Notes: generated by a model not told the origin, from the sequence alone. DNA of 64,000 nt from Blautia glucerasea (GCF_013304385.1 NZ_JAAITU010000021.1:1-64000); one strand, 5' to 3'. Positions 27,491 to 37,202 are shown, counted from the stretch's first letter. Numbers and translations: made by a program.

Positions 27491-28978
27491 GTGGATGAAC
27501 CTATTTTGAAAATGCAGGGAATTGAAAAAAGGTTTCCAGGGGTTATAGCACTTCATAATGCTTCATTGAATGTACGGAAAGGTCAGATTATGGCTTTGCT
27601 GGGTGAAAATGGAGCCGGTAAAAGTACATTGATGAAGGTTTTGACAGGCGTTTATAAAAGGGATAGCGGAACCATTGTCTACAAAGGAAAACAGGTGGAA
27701 TACCAGAATACCAGACAGGCCATGAATGATGGAATCGCAATTATCCATCAGGAACTTACCTTGATTCCTAAGATGACTATTTATGAAAATATTTTTATGG
27801 GAAGCGAAAAGACTAAAGGCCTGGGAATTGCAGATAAAAAATACATGATACAGAAAAGCCGGGAACTGCTTCGTATATTGAATATGGATTTGAATCCGGA
27901 AAAAAGAATTGAAACATTGTCCATTGCCCAGCAACAGATGGTTGAAATCGCAAAAGTGCTTTTATATGATGCACAAGTGATTGTTATGGACGAACCTACA
28001 GATGTGCTTCCAGATGAAGAAGTGGATAGTTTATTCCGGGTACTTGAGGATCTGAAGAAAAGAGGCAAGGCTATTATTTATATTAGCCACCGTCTGAAAG
28101 AAATCTTCCAGATTTGTGACATGGTAACAGTGATGAGGGATGGGGAATTTATTGGGGAGAAGTCGGTAAGTGAGATCACCAATGAGTCACTGGTAAGTAT
28201 GATGGTAGGAAGAAAGCTGGATGAACAGTTTCCACATGTGGAAGTACAAAAGGGGGAAGAAGTTCTGAAGGTGGAGCGGATTTCCAACGAATATGTGCAT
28301 AACATTTCTCTTTCTGTACATGCCGGGGAAATCGTAGGGATCGTAGGGCTGGTAGGAGCAGGCCGGACGGAGCTTGCAAAGACCATATACGGCTGTTATC
28401 CATATCAGGAAGGCCAGGTCTGTGTAAAGAACCGGAAAGTGCCGAAAGGCTCCATCAAGCAGGCAATTCATTCAGGGCTTTATTATATGACAGAAGACAG
28501 GAAAAGAGACGGCCTTGTGATGCTTTTGGATGTACGGACAAATATGACATTGTCTTCCCTGAAAAAAATATCCAGGTGCTTTACTGTATTGAAAAAAACA
28601 GAGAAAGAAGCTGCTGAAGATTTTAGGCAGAGAACTAGGGTAAAAACCCCATCCATTTTTCAACTTGTGAGAAATCTGTCAGGTGGAAACCAACAGAAAG
28701 TAATCCTTGCAAAGGCGCTGATGACTGAGCCAGATGTACTGATCCTGGACGAACCTACAAGAGGGATTGACGTAGGAGCAAAAAAAGAAATATATAACCT
28801 GATCAATGAATTGAAAGAAAAGAATAAGGCAATTGTGATCATTTCTTCAGAGATGCCAGAAATCCTGGGAATGAGTGACCGGATCATTGTTATGAATGAA
28901 GGCTATATCAAGGGGGAATTATCCAGGCAGGAAGCTTCTCAGGAAAAAATCATGCATATGATCCTGGATCAGGCATGA
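27491..28978 (+). CDS. Sugar ABC importer ATPase (RbsA/MglA family; rhamnose)
   Basis: The 495-aa protein has two ABC domains, as in RbsA/MglA/RhaT-type importers. The first has Walker A GENGAGKST, signature LSIAQQQMVEIAK and Walker B VIVMDEPTDVLPDEE. The second has a degenerate GLVGAGRTE and intact LSGGNQQKV with DEPTRGIDVG. Start GTG 27,491 is chosen because the promoter at 27,411-27,439 would lie inside any longer frame and GGAGGA is at 27,479-27,484. The DVLPDEE after the first Walker B departs from the usual SSLT/AALT form. With the permease and binding protein encoded downstream it imports a sugar, most likely L-rhamnose. Confidence 0.9.
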   Translation: MDEPILKMQGIEKRFPGVIALHNASLNVRKGQIMALLGENGAGKSTLMKVLTGVYKRDSGTIVYKGKQVEYQNTRQAMNDGIAIIHQELTLIPKMTIYENIFMGSEKTKGLGIADKKYMIQKSRELLRILNMDLNPEKRIETLSIAQQQMVEIAKVLLYDAQVIVMDEPTDVLPDEEVDSLFRVLEDLKKRGKAIIYISHRLKEIFQICDMVTVMRDGEFIGEKSVSEITNESLVSMMVGRKLDEQFPHVEVQKGEEVLKVERISNEYVHNISLSVHAGEIVGIVGLVGAGRTELAKTIYGCYPYQEGQVCVKNRKVPKGSIKQAIHSGLYYMTEDRKRDGLVMLLDVRTNMTLSSLKKISRCFTVLKKTEKEAAEDFRQRTRVKTPSIFQLVRNLSGGNQQKVILAKALMTEPDVLILDEPTRGIDVGAKKEIYNLINELKEKNKAIVIISSEMPEILGMSDRIIVMNEGYIKGELSRQEASQEKIMHMILDQA

Positions 28979-28993
28979 GGAAAGGTGTGGAAA

Positions 28994-29959
28994 ATGAGTA
29001 AAAGTAAAAAAGAATATATCAAAATATTGGGAAGATACAGAATGTTTCTGATTCTGATTTTTGCAGCAGTGATTCTGGGAATCATAGAACCAAAGTTTTT
29101 AACGGTATCAAACTTTTCCAATATTTTCAAACAGATCGCAACAAATGCCATTCTTGCAGCAGGAATGACCTTTGTAATCCTTACAGGAGGAATTGATATT
29201 TCAGTAGGAGCAACTCTGGCTTTTGTTGGGGCAGTAACCATAAACATGATTGGAAGCGGTGTGAATCTGGGAATTACCCTGATTACAGGACTGGCATTTG
29301 GAGCGGTGATAGGTGCTTTTAATGGTATTTTCGTATCACAGATGCAGCTTCAGCCAATGATTGTTACATTGGCTACTCAGTCTATTTTTCGGGGACTTAC
29401 CTATATCATTACAAAAGGCTCTCCCATTCCACTTGATCTTTCATCCAAAAGTGGGCTGGGATATAAATGGATTTATGGAGGTCTGATAGCAAATTCAATC
29501 CCATTTTCTTTTGTACTGGTATTTCTTGTATACATAGTTTCTTACTATCTGCTAAACAAAGCAACTTATGGAAGACATATTTATGCAGTAGGAGGTAGTG
29601 AGGAAGCTGCAAAGCTTTCCGGAATCAATACAAAACTGACAATGATACTGGCATATGTAGCTTGTGGAGTAATGGCGGCAATTGCTGGGATCATCATATC
29701 TGCCAGAGTGGCATCCGCACAGCCTAATGCAGGTGAAACATATGAAATGGATGCAATTGCAGCCGTTGTAATCGGCGGTACATCATTACGAGGAGGGGAG
29801 GGACATGTTGGATTTACCATTATAGGTGCCATTATTATCGGAATGCTGAATAATTTTTTAAATCTGATGGGTGTGGATACCTATTATCAGGTAGTTGTAA
29901 AGGGTGTGGTAATTCTTTTGGCAGTATTGGCAGATGCAAAAACGGGGAAAAAGGCATAA
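28994..29959 (+). CDS. Sugar ABC importer permease (RbsC family)
   Basis: The 321-aa protein has about eight to ten membrane segments and the BPD_transp_2 signature region (AGMTFVILTGGIDISVGATL, then GRHIYAVGGSEEAAKLSGIN, the cytoplasmic loop contacting the ATPase). It forms the membrane channel of the importer. ATG 28,994 is preferred over GTG 28,985 by AGGAAAGG spacing. Only one permease gene is present, so it should act as a homodimer, unlike the two-permease rhamnose importers of rhizobia. Confidence 0.92.
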   Translation: MSKSKKEYIKILGRYRMFLILIFAAVILGIIEPKFLTVSNFSNIFKQIATNAILAAGMTFVILTGGIDISVGATLAFVGAVTINMIGSGVNLGITLITGLAFGAVIGAFNGIFVSQMQLQPMIVTLATQSIFRGLTYIITKGSPIPLDLSSKSGLGYKWIYGGLIANSIPFSFVLVFLVYIVSYYLLNKATYGRHIYAVGGSEEAAKLSGINTKLTMILAYVACGVMAAIAGIIISARVASAQPNAGETYEMDAIAAVVIGGTSLRGGEGHVGFTIIGAIIIGMLNNFLNLMGVDTYYQVVVKGVVILLAVLADAKTGKKA

Positions 29960-29981
29960 AAATTTAAAAGGAGAAGGTATC

Positions 29982-30920
29982 ATGAATAAAAAATTAATGA
30001 AAAAACTTACAGCAATCGGTGTTGCAGCAGCAATGACAGTTCCATGTGGAGCAGTGATGGCAGAGGAAAGCAAGGATACAGAGAAAAAGGATGTTCTGAT
30101 CGGTCTTCTTGTTTATAATGATAAAAATGAATTTATCCAGAAGCTGATTGATGGTGCCCAGAAAAAATGTGATGAATATGGATATGAACTGGTGGAATAT
30201 GGCGCTGATAAGGATGCTGCAAAAGAAATGACCAACATGGAAGACCTTCTGTCATTGAATCCGGATGTGATTCTTTATAATCCTGTGGATTCCGATGCAG
30301 CAGGAGCCACTCTTGCTCTTGCCAACGATGCCGGGATCCCGGTTATTACTGTTGACCGTGTGGCAAATTCAGGAGAAGTGATCTCTCATCTTGCATCCGA
30401 CAATGTATATGGCGGAAAGATTGCAGGAGAGTACATTGTAGAACAGCTTGGCGATGATGGCGGTGAAGTAGTGGAGATCCAGGGACAGGCAGGAACTTCT
30501 GCTGCCCGTGACAGAGGACAGGGCTTCCATGAAGCGGTTGATGATGTGGAAGGCATTGATGTAGTTGTCAGTGATATCGGTAACTGGGATAAAGCAGAAG
30601 GTATGACCATTATGGAAAATGCACTGCAGGCACATCCTGATATTAAGGCAGTATTTGCCCACAATGATACAATGGCAATGGGCGCAATGGAAGCATGCCA
30701 GGCAGCAGGCAGAGAAGATATTGTGATCGTTGGTTTTGATGCAGATGACGATGCAGTACAGGCAGTAAAAGATGGAAAACTGGCAGGAACTGTAGCACAA
30801 CAGCCAGAGCTTATGGGAACAGGAGGCGTGGATCTGGCTCATGATTATCTGGAAGGAAAAGAGATTGAGGAGTCTACAGCGATTGAAGTAACTCTGATCA
30901 CCAAAGACACAGCAGAATAA
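29982..30920 (+). CDS. Periplasmic-binding-protein-type sugar-binding protein
   Basis: The 312-aa protein has a signal sequence (MNKKLMKKLTAIGVAAAMTV..., likely cut after VMA). The mature part is a type-1 periplasmic binding fold of the ribose/rhamnose kind: VLIGLLVYNDKNEFIQKLID, then PVITVDRVANSGEVISH and GFDADDDAVQAVKDGKL. No clear lipobox is seen (the Cys at PCGA is off-pattern), which is unusual in a Gram-positive cell where such proteins are normally lipid-anchored. AAAGGAGAAGG at 29,967-29,977 sets the start. It captures the sugar for the importer encoded just upstream. Confidence 0.9.
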   Translation: MNKKLMKKLTAIGVAAAMTVPCGAVMAEESKDTEKKDVLIGLLVYNDKNEFIQKLIDGAQKKCDEYGYELVEYGADKDAAKEMTNMEDLLSLNPDVILYNPVDSDAAGATLALANDAGIPVITVDRVANSGEVISHLASDNVYGGKIAGEYIVEQLGDDGGEVVEIQGQAGTSAARDRGQGFHEAVDDVEGIDVVVSDIGNWDKAEGMTIMENALQAHPDIKAVFAHNDTMAMGAMEACQAAGREDIVIVGFDADDDAVQAVKDGKLAGTVAQQPELMGTGGVDLAHDYLEGKEIEESTAIEVTLITKDTAE

Positions 30921-31005
30921 TCTGAAAAAATGGTTGCTTTTCTGTTTTATTTAGATTACCTTAAAAAAGACAACCAGTATAATATACAGTGTAAACAGGA
31001 GGCGT

Positions 31006-31794
31006 ATGATGAATAAAACAGAAAGGCACCAGATAATCCTGGATTATATGCATAAAAATGGTAAAAAAGGAGAAATCGAGGAGCTTGTAAAAACCTGTGG
31101 CGTGACCAATGAAACCATCCGTAAGGATCTGATCCAGCTGGAAAAAAAGAATCTGATAAGGAGAGTCCTTGGAGGGGCGGTACTGGTAGAAGAATTTGAT
31201 GAGAAACCATTTAATAATCGCTACTGGGAGAAACTGGATCTGAAAAACCAGATTGCTGCCGCCGCTGTTTCACTGATTAATGACAGGGATTTTATCGCAC
31301 TGGATTCCGGGACGACCACATTCTGTCTGGCAAAAAAGCTTCAGAAGAATGTTACAGTGTTGACCAATTCACTGGATATTGCCAGGGAGCTTGCTGTGGC
31401 AGAGGGAGTCAGATGCTTTGTAGCAGGTGGAGAACTAAGGGAAAGAAACATGTCTATGACAGGGGAAACAACGGAGAAGATCGTTGGCAGTTACAGGGTA
31501 AGCAAATGCTTTCTTACCAGTGAAGGAGTAGGTCTTGGATATGGGATGATGGATGCCCATGAGTCTGAAAGCAGGGTAAAACGGGCAATGATGTCATCCG
31601 CAGAGAAGATTTATCTTCTTGCAGACCATACCAAGTTTTCCATCCTTACCCCGATCGTAACAGCACCCCTGGAAAGACTGACAGGAATTATTACAGATTC
31701 ACAGATTGATCCGAAAATCGTAAATGCATATGAAAAAGCCGGGATACCAATGATTGTTGCAGATCCAGATGGAAGTGAAAAACAGCTGGAATAG
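31006..31794 (+). CDS. DeoR-family repressor of the rhamnose operon
   Basis: The 262-aa protein has an N-terminal DeoR HTH (RHQIILDYMHKNGKKGEIEE followed by VTNETIRKDLIQLEKKNLIRR). Its sugar-phosphate-sensing DeoRC domain includes DSGTTTFCLAKKL, VLTNSLDIARELA and LADHTKFS. DeoR repressors usually respond to a phosphorylated intermediate; rhamnulose-1-phosphate would be logical here. It probably binds the ATTGGAAAAACCAAT sites before the operon. A second possible promoter with TATAAT at 30,978-30,983 could give the repressor its own transcript. Either ATG 31,006 or 31,009 could be the start; AGGAGG lies at 30,996-31,001. Confidence 0.9.
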   Translation: MMNKTERHQIILDYMHKNGKKGEIEELVKTCGVTNETIRKDLIQLEKKNLIRRVLGGAVLVEEFDEKPFNNRYWEKLDLKNQIAAAAVSLINDRDFIALDSGTTTFCLAKKLQKNVTVLTNSLDIARELAVAEGVRCFVAGGELRERNMSMTGETTEKIVGSYRVSKCFLTSEGVGLGYGMMDAHESESRVKRAMMSSAEKIYLLADHTKFSILTPIVTAPLERLTGIITDSQIDPKIVNAYEKAGIPMIVADPDGSEKQLE

Positions 31795-31813
31795 ACAGAA
31801 AGGATATGAATGA

Positions 31814-33010
31814 ATGGATAGGACCGGATTTGAAATACTGGCAGAAAAACTGGAAAAAAACGGAATTGATGTGGAATGGGTGCTAAGGGAACTGGATCAG
31901 CTTCTTGTGGAGGTTCCTTCCTGGGGATTTTCAAAATCAGGAACCAGATTTTTCTCTTTTGAACAAAAGGGAGATGCAAGGGACTTTTTTGAGAGAGTGG
32001 ATGACTGTGAACAGGTTCTGAAATACACAGGAAAAGGCGGACAGATCTGTATGCATATTCCGTGGGATCAGTGTGATTATAAAGCTGCCAGGGAATATGT
32101 GGAAGAAAAGGGGATGACCTTTGGAACTTTAAATACAAATATGTTCCAGGACAATGATTTTAGGCTCGGCACACTTGCAAATTCAGATAAAAAGATACGT
32201 AAAAAGACCGTAGATACACTGAACCACTGTATTGATGTAGCCCATACAGTTGGTGCTAAATCCCTGAATGTGTGGACCATTGACGGGAGTGACATTCCAG
32301 GACAGAATGATTACAGAATGCGTAGAAAATGGATGCTGGAATCCTTGAAAGAAGGCTATGACCATGCAGTGTCCTGTGGCGTTCAGTATAATATTGAATA
32401 TAAACTGTTTGAACCATCTTCCTACCATATGGATATTCCGGACTGGGGTACAGCCTTATATTATGCGTCCAGACTTGGGGAGCAGGCGAAAGTAACCGTA
32501 GATCTTGGACATCATGCTTTCGGTGTAAATGTGGCACAGATTGTTTCCCTTCTCATTGATGAGCAGCGTCTGGGAGCTTTCCATTTAAACGATAATGTTT
32601 GTGCAGATGATGACCTGATCCCGGGAACCATCAATCCATTAAGGCTTTTTGCAATTGAAAATGAAATCGTTGCAGGGATTTGTGAAAAAGAAACAGAAAG
32701 CTCTGCAAGAAGTGTATTACAGGGACTGGACATCAGTTTTTATATTGAACCAAAGGTAGAAGCCATGATCCTTTCCGTGGTAAATCTTCAGACAGCCTAT
32801 GCAAAAGCCCTTCTGGTAAACAGGAAAAAGCTTCAGCAGCTGCAGCTGGATAATGATATCCTGGGGGCAAATCAGTGCCTGATGCAGGCTTATCATACAG
32901 ATGTAAGTCTTCTTCTTGAGGAGTGGCGGAACCGTCATGGGATCCAGGGTGATCCATATACAAATTATATTCATTCTGAATATTTTGCAGACAGAAAGAA
33001 AAGAGGATAA
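31814..33010 (+). CDS. rhaI: L-rhamnose isomerase, RhaI type
   Basis: The 398-aa TIM-barrel isomerase resembles the Pseudomonas-type L-rhamnose isomerase: VPSWGFSKSGTRFFSFE, DDCEQVL, MHIPWDQCD, VDLGHHAFGVNVAQI, LGAFHLNDNVCADDDL. His, Asp and Glu metal ligands lie in these motifs. It interconverts L-rhamnose and L-rhamnulose using divalent metal in the cytoplasm. The gene lies between the repressor and rhamnulokinase genes. It differs from the RhaA form common in Firmicutes. Other 6-deoxy or ketose substrates are possible because this family is broad. Confidence 0.9.
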   Translation: MDRTGFEILAEKLEKNGIDVEWVLRELDQLLVEVPSWGFSKSGTRFFSFEQKGDARDFFERVDDCEQVLKYTGKGGQICMHIPWDQCDYKAAREYVEEKGMTFGTLNTNMFQDNDFRLGTLANSDKKIRKKTVDTLNHCIDVAHTVGAKSLNVWTIDGSDIPGQNDYRMRRKWMLESLKEGYDHAVSCGVQYNIEYKLFEPSSYHMDIPDWGTALYYASRLGEQAKVTVDLGHHAFGVNVAQIVSLLIDEQRLGAFHLNDNVCADDDLIPGTINPLRLFAIENEIVAGICEKETESSARSVLQGLDISFYIEPKVEAMILSVVNLQTAYAKALLVNRKKLQQLQLDNDILGANQCLMQAYHTDVSLLLEEWRNRHGIQGDPYTNYIHSEYFADRKKRG

Positions 33011-33027
33011 GGAAGCAGGAACAGGAT

Positions 33028-34524
33028 ATGGACAGGAAAAAATACGTATTGTCCTTTGATCTTGGTGCTTCCAGCGGAAGAGGAATCGTTTTTTCTTTTG
33101 ACGGAACAAGGATGGAGCAGATCTGCCAGCACAGGTTCGGCAATCAGGCAGTTTATCTGAACGGTACTGCTTACTGGGATTTTCTGTATCTGTATCAGAA
33201 TATCCTTGAGGCTATGATCCGTGTGGGGACACAGTATCCCATAAGCAGTATGGGGATTGATACATGGGGCCTTGATTACGGAGTGATTGACAGCTGCGGC
33301 AGACTGTCAGGCAATCCGGTATCCTATCGGGATAAAAGAGGGGCTGCAGGAGCAGATCTGCTTTTGCGGAAGATGACGGGGAAGGAACTGTATCAAAGGA
33401 CAGGAACCCAGTTTTTATGTGGCAATACAATCTATCAGTTATTTTATGAAATTCAGAAACATCCGGAGCAGTTAAATAACGCAGAAGCAGTTTTAATGAT
33501 CCCGGATCTGATCTCTTATTTTCTTACCGGCAAAAAGGGAGCGGAATACACTATCGCATCTACTACCCAATTGCTGGATATGAAATCAAAACAATGGAAT
33601 TTCCCTCTGATCAGTGAAATTGGATTAAGAAAAACACTTTTTTCGGATATAAAGTATCCGGGAGAGGATTCTTATACCCTTTTTTCAGAGATTCAGGACA
33701 GAACAGGGATGAAAGAGGCAAAACTGGTGACGGTGGCATCTCATGATACAGCTTCTGCTGTGCTGGCTGTTCCGGCAGCAGAAAAAGAAAATTTTATCTA
33801 TATCAGCAGTGGAACCTGGTCTGTGATCGGGATAGAAACCAGGGAACCTGTGATCAATGAAAAGGGATTTCTGGGGAATTTTACCAATGAAGGCGGATTT
33901 GGAAAAACGATCCGCTACTGCAGAAGCCTGACAGGAATGTGGCTGATACAGGAATGTATGCGGTGCTGGAAGGAACTGGGACAAACGATCACCTATGATC
34001 AGATGGGAGAGGGTCTGAAAGATACAGAAGAATTTATGTGCTTTATCTATCCGGAGAATGAAGCCTTCCAGAAACAGTGTGATATGCCAAAGGCTATCCA
34101 GGAGTATTGCCGGAAGACAGGACAGAAAGTGCCACAGTCACAGGCACAGATCGCAAGATGTATTTATGAAAGTCTGGCAATGAACTACCTGGAAACTGTG
34201 GAAATATTAAAGGAGCAGAAAAAAGCGGATTATGCCAGGATCTATATTGTGGGAGGAGGATCCCAGGCTGCGTTCCTGAACCAGTGTGTGGCCAATGCCA
34301 CAGGAATGCAGGTGGCAGCAGGAATCTCGGAGGCAACCTCCTATGGTAATGCATTTGCCCAGCTGTATCATGCAGGAGAATTTCATTCCCAGTGGGAATT
34401 TCGGGAAATGTTGAAAAGAGAAGAAAATATCCGATATTATGAACCGGAAAACAAGGATGTCTGGAAGCTTATGTACGAAAGATACAGACGGGTAATAAAG
34501 AATGACGGAGGGCAGAGGATTTGA
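33028..34524 (+). CDS. rhaB: Rhamnulokinase (FGGY family)
   Basis: The 498-aa FGGY-family kinase has the N-terminal nucleotide loop FDLGASSGRGI at about 8-18, the substrate region MGIDTWGLDYGVID, SHDTASAV and ISSGTWSVIGIE, and a C-terminal phosphate loop YIVGGGSQAAFLNQ. The combination fits rhamnulokinase. It phosphorylates L-rhamnulose at C1 with ATP. The ATG at 33,028 follows GGAAGCAGGAACAGG. The stop overlaps the TTG start of the next gene (TTGA). Confidence 0.93.
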   Translation: MDRKKYVLSFDLGASSGRGIVFSFDGTRMEQICQHRFGNQAVYLNGTAYWDFLYLYQNILEAMIRVGTQYPISSMGIDTWGLDYGVIDSCGRLSGNPVSYRDKRGAAGADLLLRKMTGKELYQRTGTQFLCGNTIYQLFYEIQKHPEQLNNAEAVLMIPDLISYFLTGKKGAEYTIASTTQLLDMKSKQWNFPLISEIGLRKTLFSDIKYPGEDSYTLFSEIQDRTGMKEAKLVTVASHDTASAVLAVPAAEKENFIYISSGTWSVIGIETREPVINEKGFLGNFTNEGGFGKTIRYCRSLTGMWLIQECMRCWKELGQTITYDQMGEGLKDTEEFMCFIYPENEAFQKQCDMPKAIQEYCRKTGQKVPQSQAQIARCIYESLAMNYLETVEILKEQKKADYARIYIVGGGSQAAFLNQCVANATGMQVAAGISEATSYGNAFAQLYHAGEFHSQWEFREMLKREENIRYYEPENKDVWKLMYERYRRVIKNDGGQRI

Positions 34525-36257
34525 GAAAAATCATGAATAAAGCCGACAGATTTGTTTATGAATTGTGCAATGGCATTGCAATGACAAATCCGCTGGTTAC
34601 AAATGATGAGCGATATAAGATAATCAGAAGAAAAGATCTGGATCCCGGCAAGGTTACATTGATCAGTGGAGGCGGCAGCGGTCATGAACCGGCACATGCC
34701 GGATATGTAGGAAAAGGTATGCTGGATGCAGCTGTATGCGGAGACATTTTTGCATCCCCTACCCAGATCCAGGTATATAAGGCGATTGAAGAAACAAGAA
34801 GTGAAAAAGGTACTTTGCTGATCATAAAAAACTACAGCGGGGATCTTATGAACTTTAAAAATGGTGCGGCCCTGGCAGAAGAAGAGGGGATAGAAGTAAA
34901 ATATGTAGTTGTAAGTGATGATATTGCTGTGAAGGACAGCCTATATACAGTAGGACAGCGTGGCGTGGCAGGAACTGTGCTGGTGCATAAGATTGCAGGA
35001 GCTGCTGCAGAAGAAGGTTGTTCCCTGGAGGAAGTACAGAAAATTGCAGCACATGCAGCAGATTCTGTAAAATCGATTGGTTTTGCATTTTCTTCCTGTG
35101 TGGTTCCTGCAAAAGGCTCTCCTACCTTCCAGATCTGTGACGGTGAAATGGAGTATGGCGTAGGGATCCATGGAGAACCCGGGATCCAGAGGGAAACATC
35201 TGTTACCAGCAGGGAACTGGCAGCACGTATGACCAGCCAGCTTCTTAAGGCGCTTAATATGGAAAATAAGGGAGAGATCGCCATTTTGGTAAATGGCTTT
35301 GGCGGAACGGCACTGCAGGAACTGTACGTACTTGCCAATGATGTGCGAAGAGAACTGGATCAGTATGAAAATCTTACAGTGTACCGAAGTTTTGTTGGAA
35401 ACTATATGACCAGTATTGATATGATGGGGGCATCTCTTACCATTATGAAGCTGGATGAATCTTTAAAGCATTATCTGGACTGTGAATCCTGTGCGCCTGC
35501 TTTTCGTGTGGACGGGCCTGTGCCAGTGATCCCTTTCAGGGAAACGGATCTTACTGTAACAGAGGCACAGGTTTTTGAAACAGAAGACTCCTGGAAGTAT
35601 GTGGGAGAACAGGTATCTCCTGAAAATATAAAATATATGGTTGCTCAGATGGGACAGTGTATCATTGACCATGAGGTGCCTTTCTGTACCATTGATTCTT
35701 ATGCCGGAGACGGGGACTTTGGGGCAAGCGTGGCAAAGGGATTCAGACAGCTGAGAAACGAATGGCTGATGCTGAAAGAGAAAGACACCATAGAAGGTTT
35801 TCTGAAAGCCTGCGGAATGATCATTATTGAGTATTGCGGAGGAGCTTCCGGACCAATTTGGGGTTCTGCCTTTATGGGAGCTGGAAAATGGGCAAAAGGA
35901 AAAGTATCTCTGTCTTTGGATGAGTTCGGCGAAATGATGGAAGAAGTAGTAAGAAGCATTCAGAGAACCGGAGAAAAATCCTTTGGCAGAGGTGCAGTTG
36001 TCGGTGATAAAACTTTGATCGATGCACTGGTCCCTTATGCAGATACACTTGTTGCATGCGGAAAAAAACAGATGGATATAAAAGAAGCTTTTAAGGAGGC
36101 ATCTGCGGCAGCTGTGAAAGGAGCAAAGGAAACGGAAAAGATTGTGGCAAGAATGGGGAGAGCCGGTGTGGTAGGAGAGAGAAGTCTTGGACATCCGGAT
36201 GCAGGTGCTTATGCCCTTGGTGTTATATTCAGTTGGATTACGGAGGCGTTAAAGTAA
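34521..36257 (+). CDS. Dihydroxyacetone-kinase-family protein (DhaK-DhaL fusion)
   Basis: The 578-aa protein has an N-terminal DhaK domain (GGGSGHEPAHAGYVGKGMLD, then GIHGEPG with the His that binds the ketone covalently). A C-terminal DhaL nucleotide domain follows (DSYAGDGDFGASVAKG, GASGPIWGSAFMGAG, VGDKTLIDAL). The single-chain form is typical of ATP-dependent rather than PTS-dependent kinases. The exact substrate is uncertain: dihydroxyacetone, or a tetrulose such as erythrulose. TTG 34,521 is used because GGAGGG lies at 34,507-34,512 and it overlaps the rhaB stop; ATG 34,533 is the alternative. Confidence 0.88.
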   Translation: MRKIMNKADRFVYELCNGIAMTNPLVTNDERYKIIRRKDLDPGKVTLISGGGSGHEPAHAGYVGKGMLDAAVCGDIFASPTQIQVYKAIEETRSEKGTLLIIKNYSGDLMNFKNGAALAEEEGIEVKYVVVSDDIAVKDSLYTVGQRGVAGTVLVHKIAGAAAEEGCSLEEVQKIAAHAADSVKSIGFAFSSCVVPAKGSPTFQICDGEMEYGVGIHGEPGIQRETSVTSRELAARMTSQLLKALNMENKGEIAILVNGFGGTALQELYVLANDVRRELDQYENLTVYRSFVGNYMTSIDMMGASLTIMKLDESLKHYLDCESCAPAFRVDGPVPVIPFRETDLTVTEAQVFETEDSWKYVGEQVSPENIKYMVAQMGQCIIDHEVPFCTIDSYAGDGDFGASVAKGFRQLRNEWLMLKEKDTIEGFLKACGMIIIEYCGGASGPIWGSAFMGAGKWAKGKVSLSLDEFGEMMEEVVRSIQRTGEKSFGRGAVVGDKTLIDALVPYADTLVACGKKQMDIKEAFKEASAAAVKGAKETEKIVARMGRAGVVGERSLGHPDAGAYALGVIFSWITEALK

Positions 36258-36259
36258 AT

Positions 36260-37081
36260 ATGGAGATGAAAAAAATACGCTTTTTCAGGGATTTGATCCG
36301 TATGGCCTGTGATGGATGGCAGCTTGGCTGGCATGAATATCACGGGGGAAATATTACCTATCGAATGAATAAGCAGGAAGCAGAACAGGTACAGCCCTTT
36401 TTGACAGAAGATTCTCCATGGGTGGAAATGGAGGAAGGCTTTTCTGTTCTGGGAGACAGCTTCTTTGTTGTTACAGGCAGCGGGGAATGCTTCAGAGATG
36501 CATCAGAGTATCCGGAAGAGGTTTTTGGAATCGTAAAGCTGAATGAAAAAGGAACCGCCTATAAGGTGTTGTGGGGACTGACCGGAAATGGGGGAAAACC
36601 AACCAGTGAATTTATGCCTCATCTGTTTATACATGAAACAAAGGTGCAGATTGGGGAAGAATATAACAGGATCGTTTATCATGCCCATCCGAAAAAGGCT
36701 ATTATCCTTACCAGCATACTGGAGCATGACAGCAGAAAAATCACTAGGGCATTGTGGGATATGGAGCCGGAGTGCCCCATGACATTTCCAAAAGGGATCG
36801 GAATCATCGACTGGTGTGTACCGGGAACAGTGCAGCTGGCTCAAAAAACCGGTGAACTGATGAAAAAATATAATGTGGTTCTTTGGAGCCAGCATGGAAT
36901 CCTGGTATCCGCAGCAGACTGTAATGAAACCATCGGGATTGTTCATACGGTAGAGAAATCATCAGATATGTATCTGGAGATTCGGAAATATAAAGAAGAA
37001 CCGGTTGGCGTGGTAACAGATGAGCAGTATAGAAAACTGGCAGAAGTGTTTCACCTGGATCTGCCTGAGGAATATATTTAG
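36260..37081 (+). CDS. rhaD: Rhamnulose-1-phosphate aldolase
   Basis: The 273-aa class II aldolase of the RhaD/FucA family has HEYHGGNITYRM near the N-terminus, VTGSGECFRD, and zinc ligands in VYHAHPKKAIILTS and WSQHGILVSA, with a Glu near residue 120. It cleaves L-rhamnulose-1-phosphate to DHAP and L-lactaldehyde. The length is normal for the family. The ATG lies two bases after the preceding stop; ACGGAGG at 36,239-36,245 could serve it, with ATG 36,266 as an alternative. It is the last gene of the operon, followed by a terminator. Confidence 0.93.
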   Translation: MEMKKIRFFRDLIRMACDGWQLGWHEYHGGNITYRMNKQEAEQVQPFLTEDSPWVEMEEGFSVLGDSFFVVTGSGECFRDASEYPEEVFGIVKLNEKGTAYKVLWGLTGNGGKPTSEFMPHLFIHETKVQIGEEYNRIVYHAHPKKAIILTSILEHDSRKITRALWDMEPECPMTFPKGIGIIDWCVPGTVQLAQKTGELMKKYNVVLWSQHGILVSAADCNETIGIVHTVEKSSDMYLEIRKYKEEPVGVVTDEQYRKLAEVFHLDLPEEYI

Positions 37082-37085
37082 TAAG

Positions 37086-37125
37086 ATAGACCACTTTAGG
37101 GAAAAATCCTGAGGTGGTCTTTTTA
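37086..37125 (+). terminator. Rhamnose operon terminator
   Basis: AGACCAC (37,088-37,094) pairs with GTGGTCT (37,114-37,120), inner AGG/CCT, followed by TTTTT. Confidence 0.88.
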
Positions 37126-37202
37126 TCTGCAAATTTGTGAATTTAATCTTGAAAAAGTGAGGAAAATGTGCTAACCTGTATTCCTGTGTGTTTATTCTAA
37201 AT

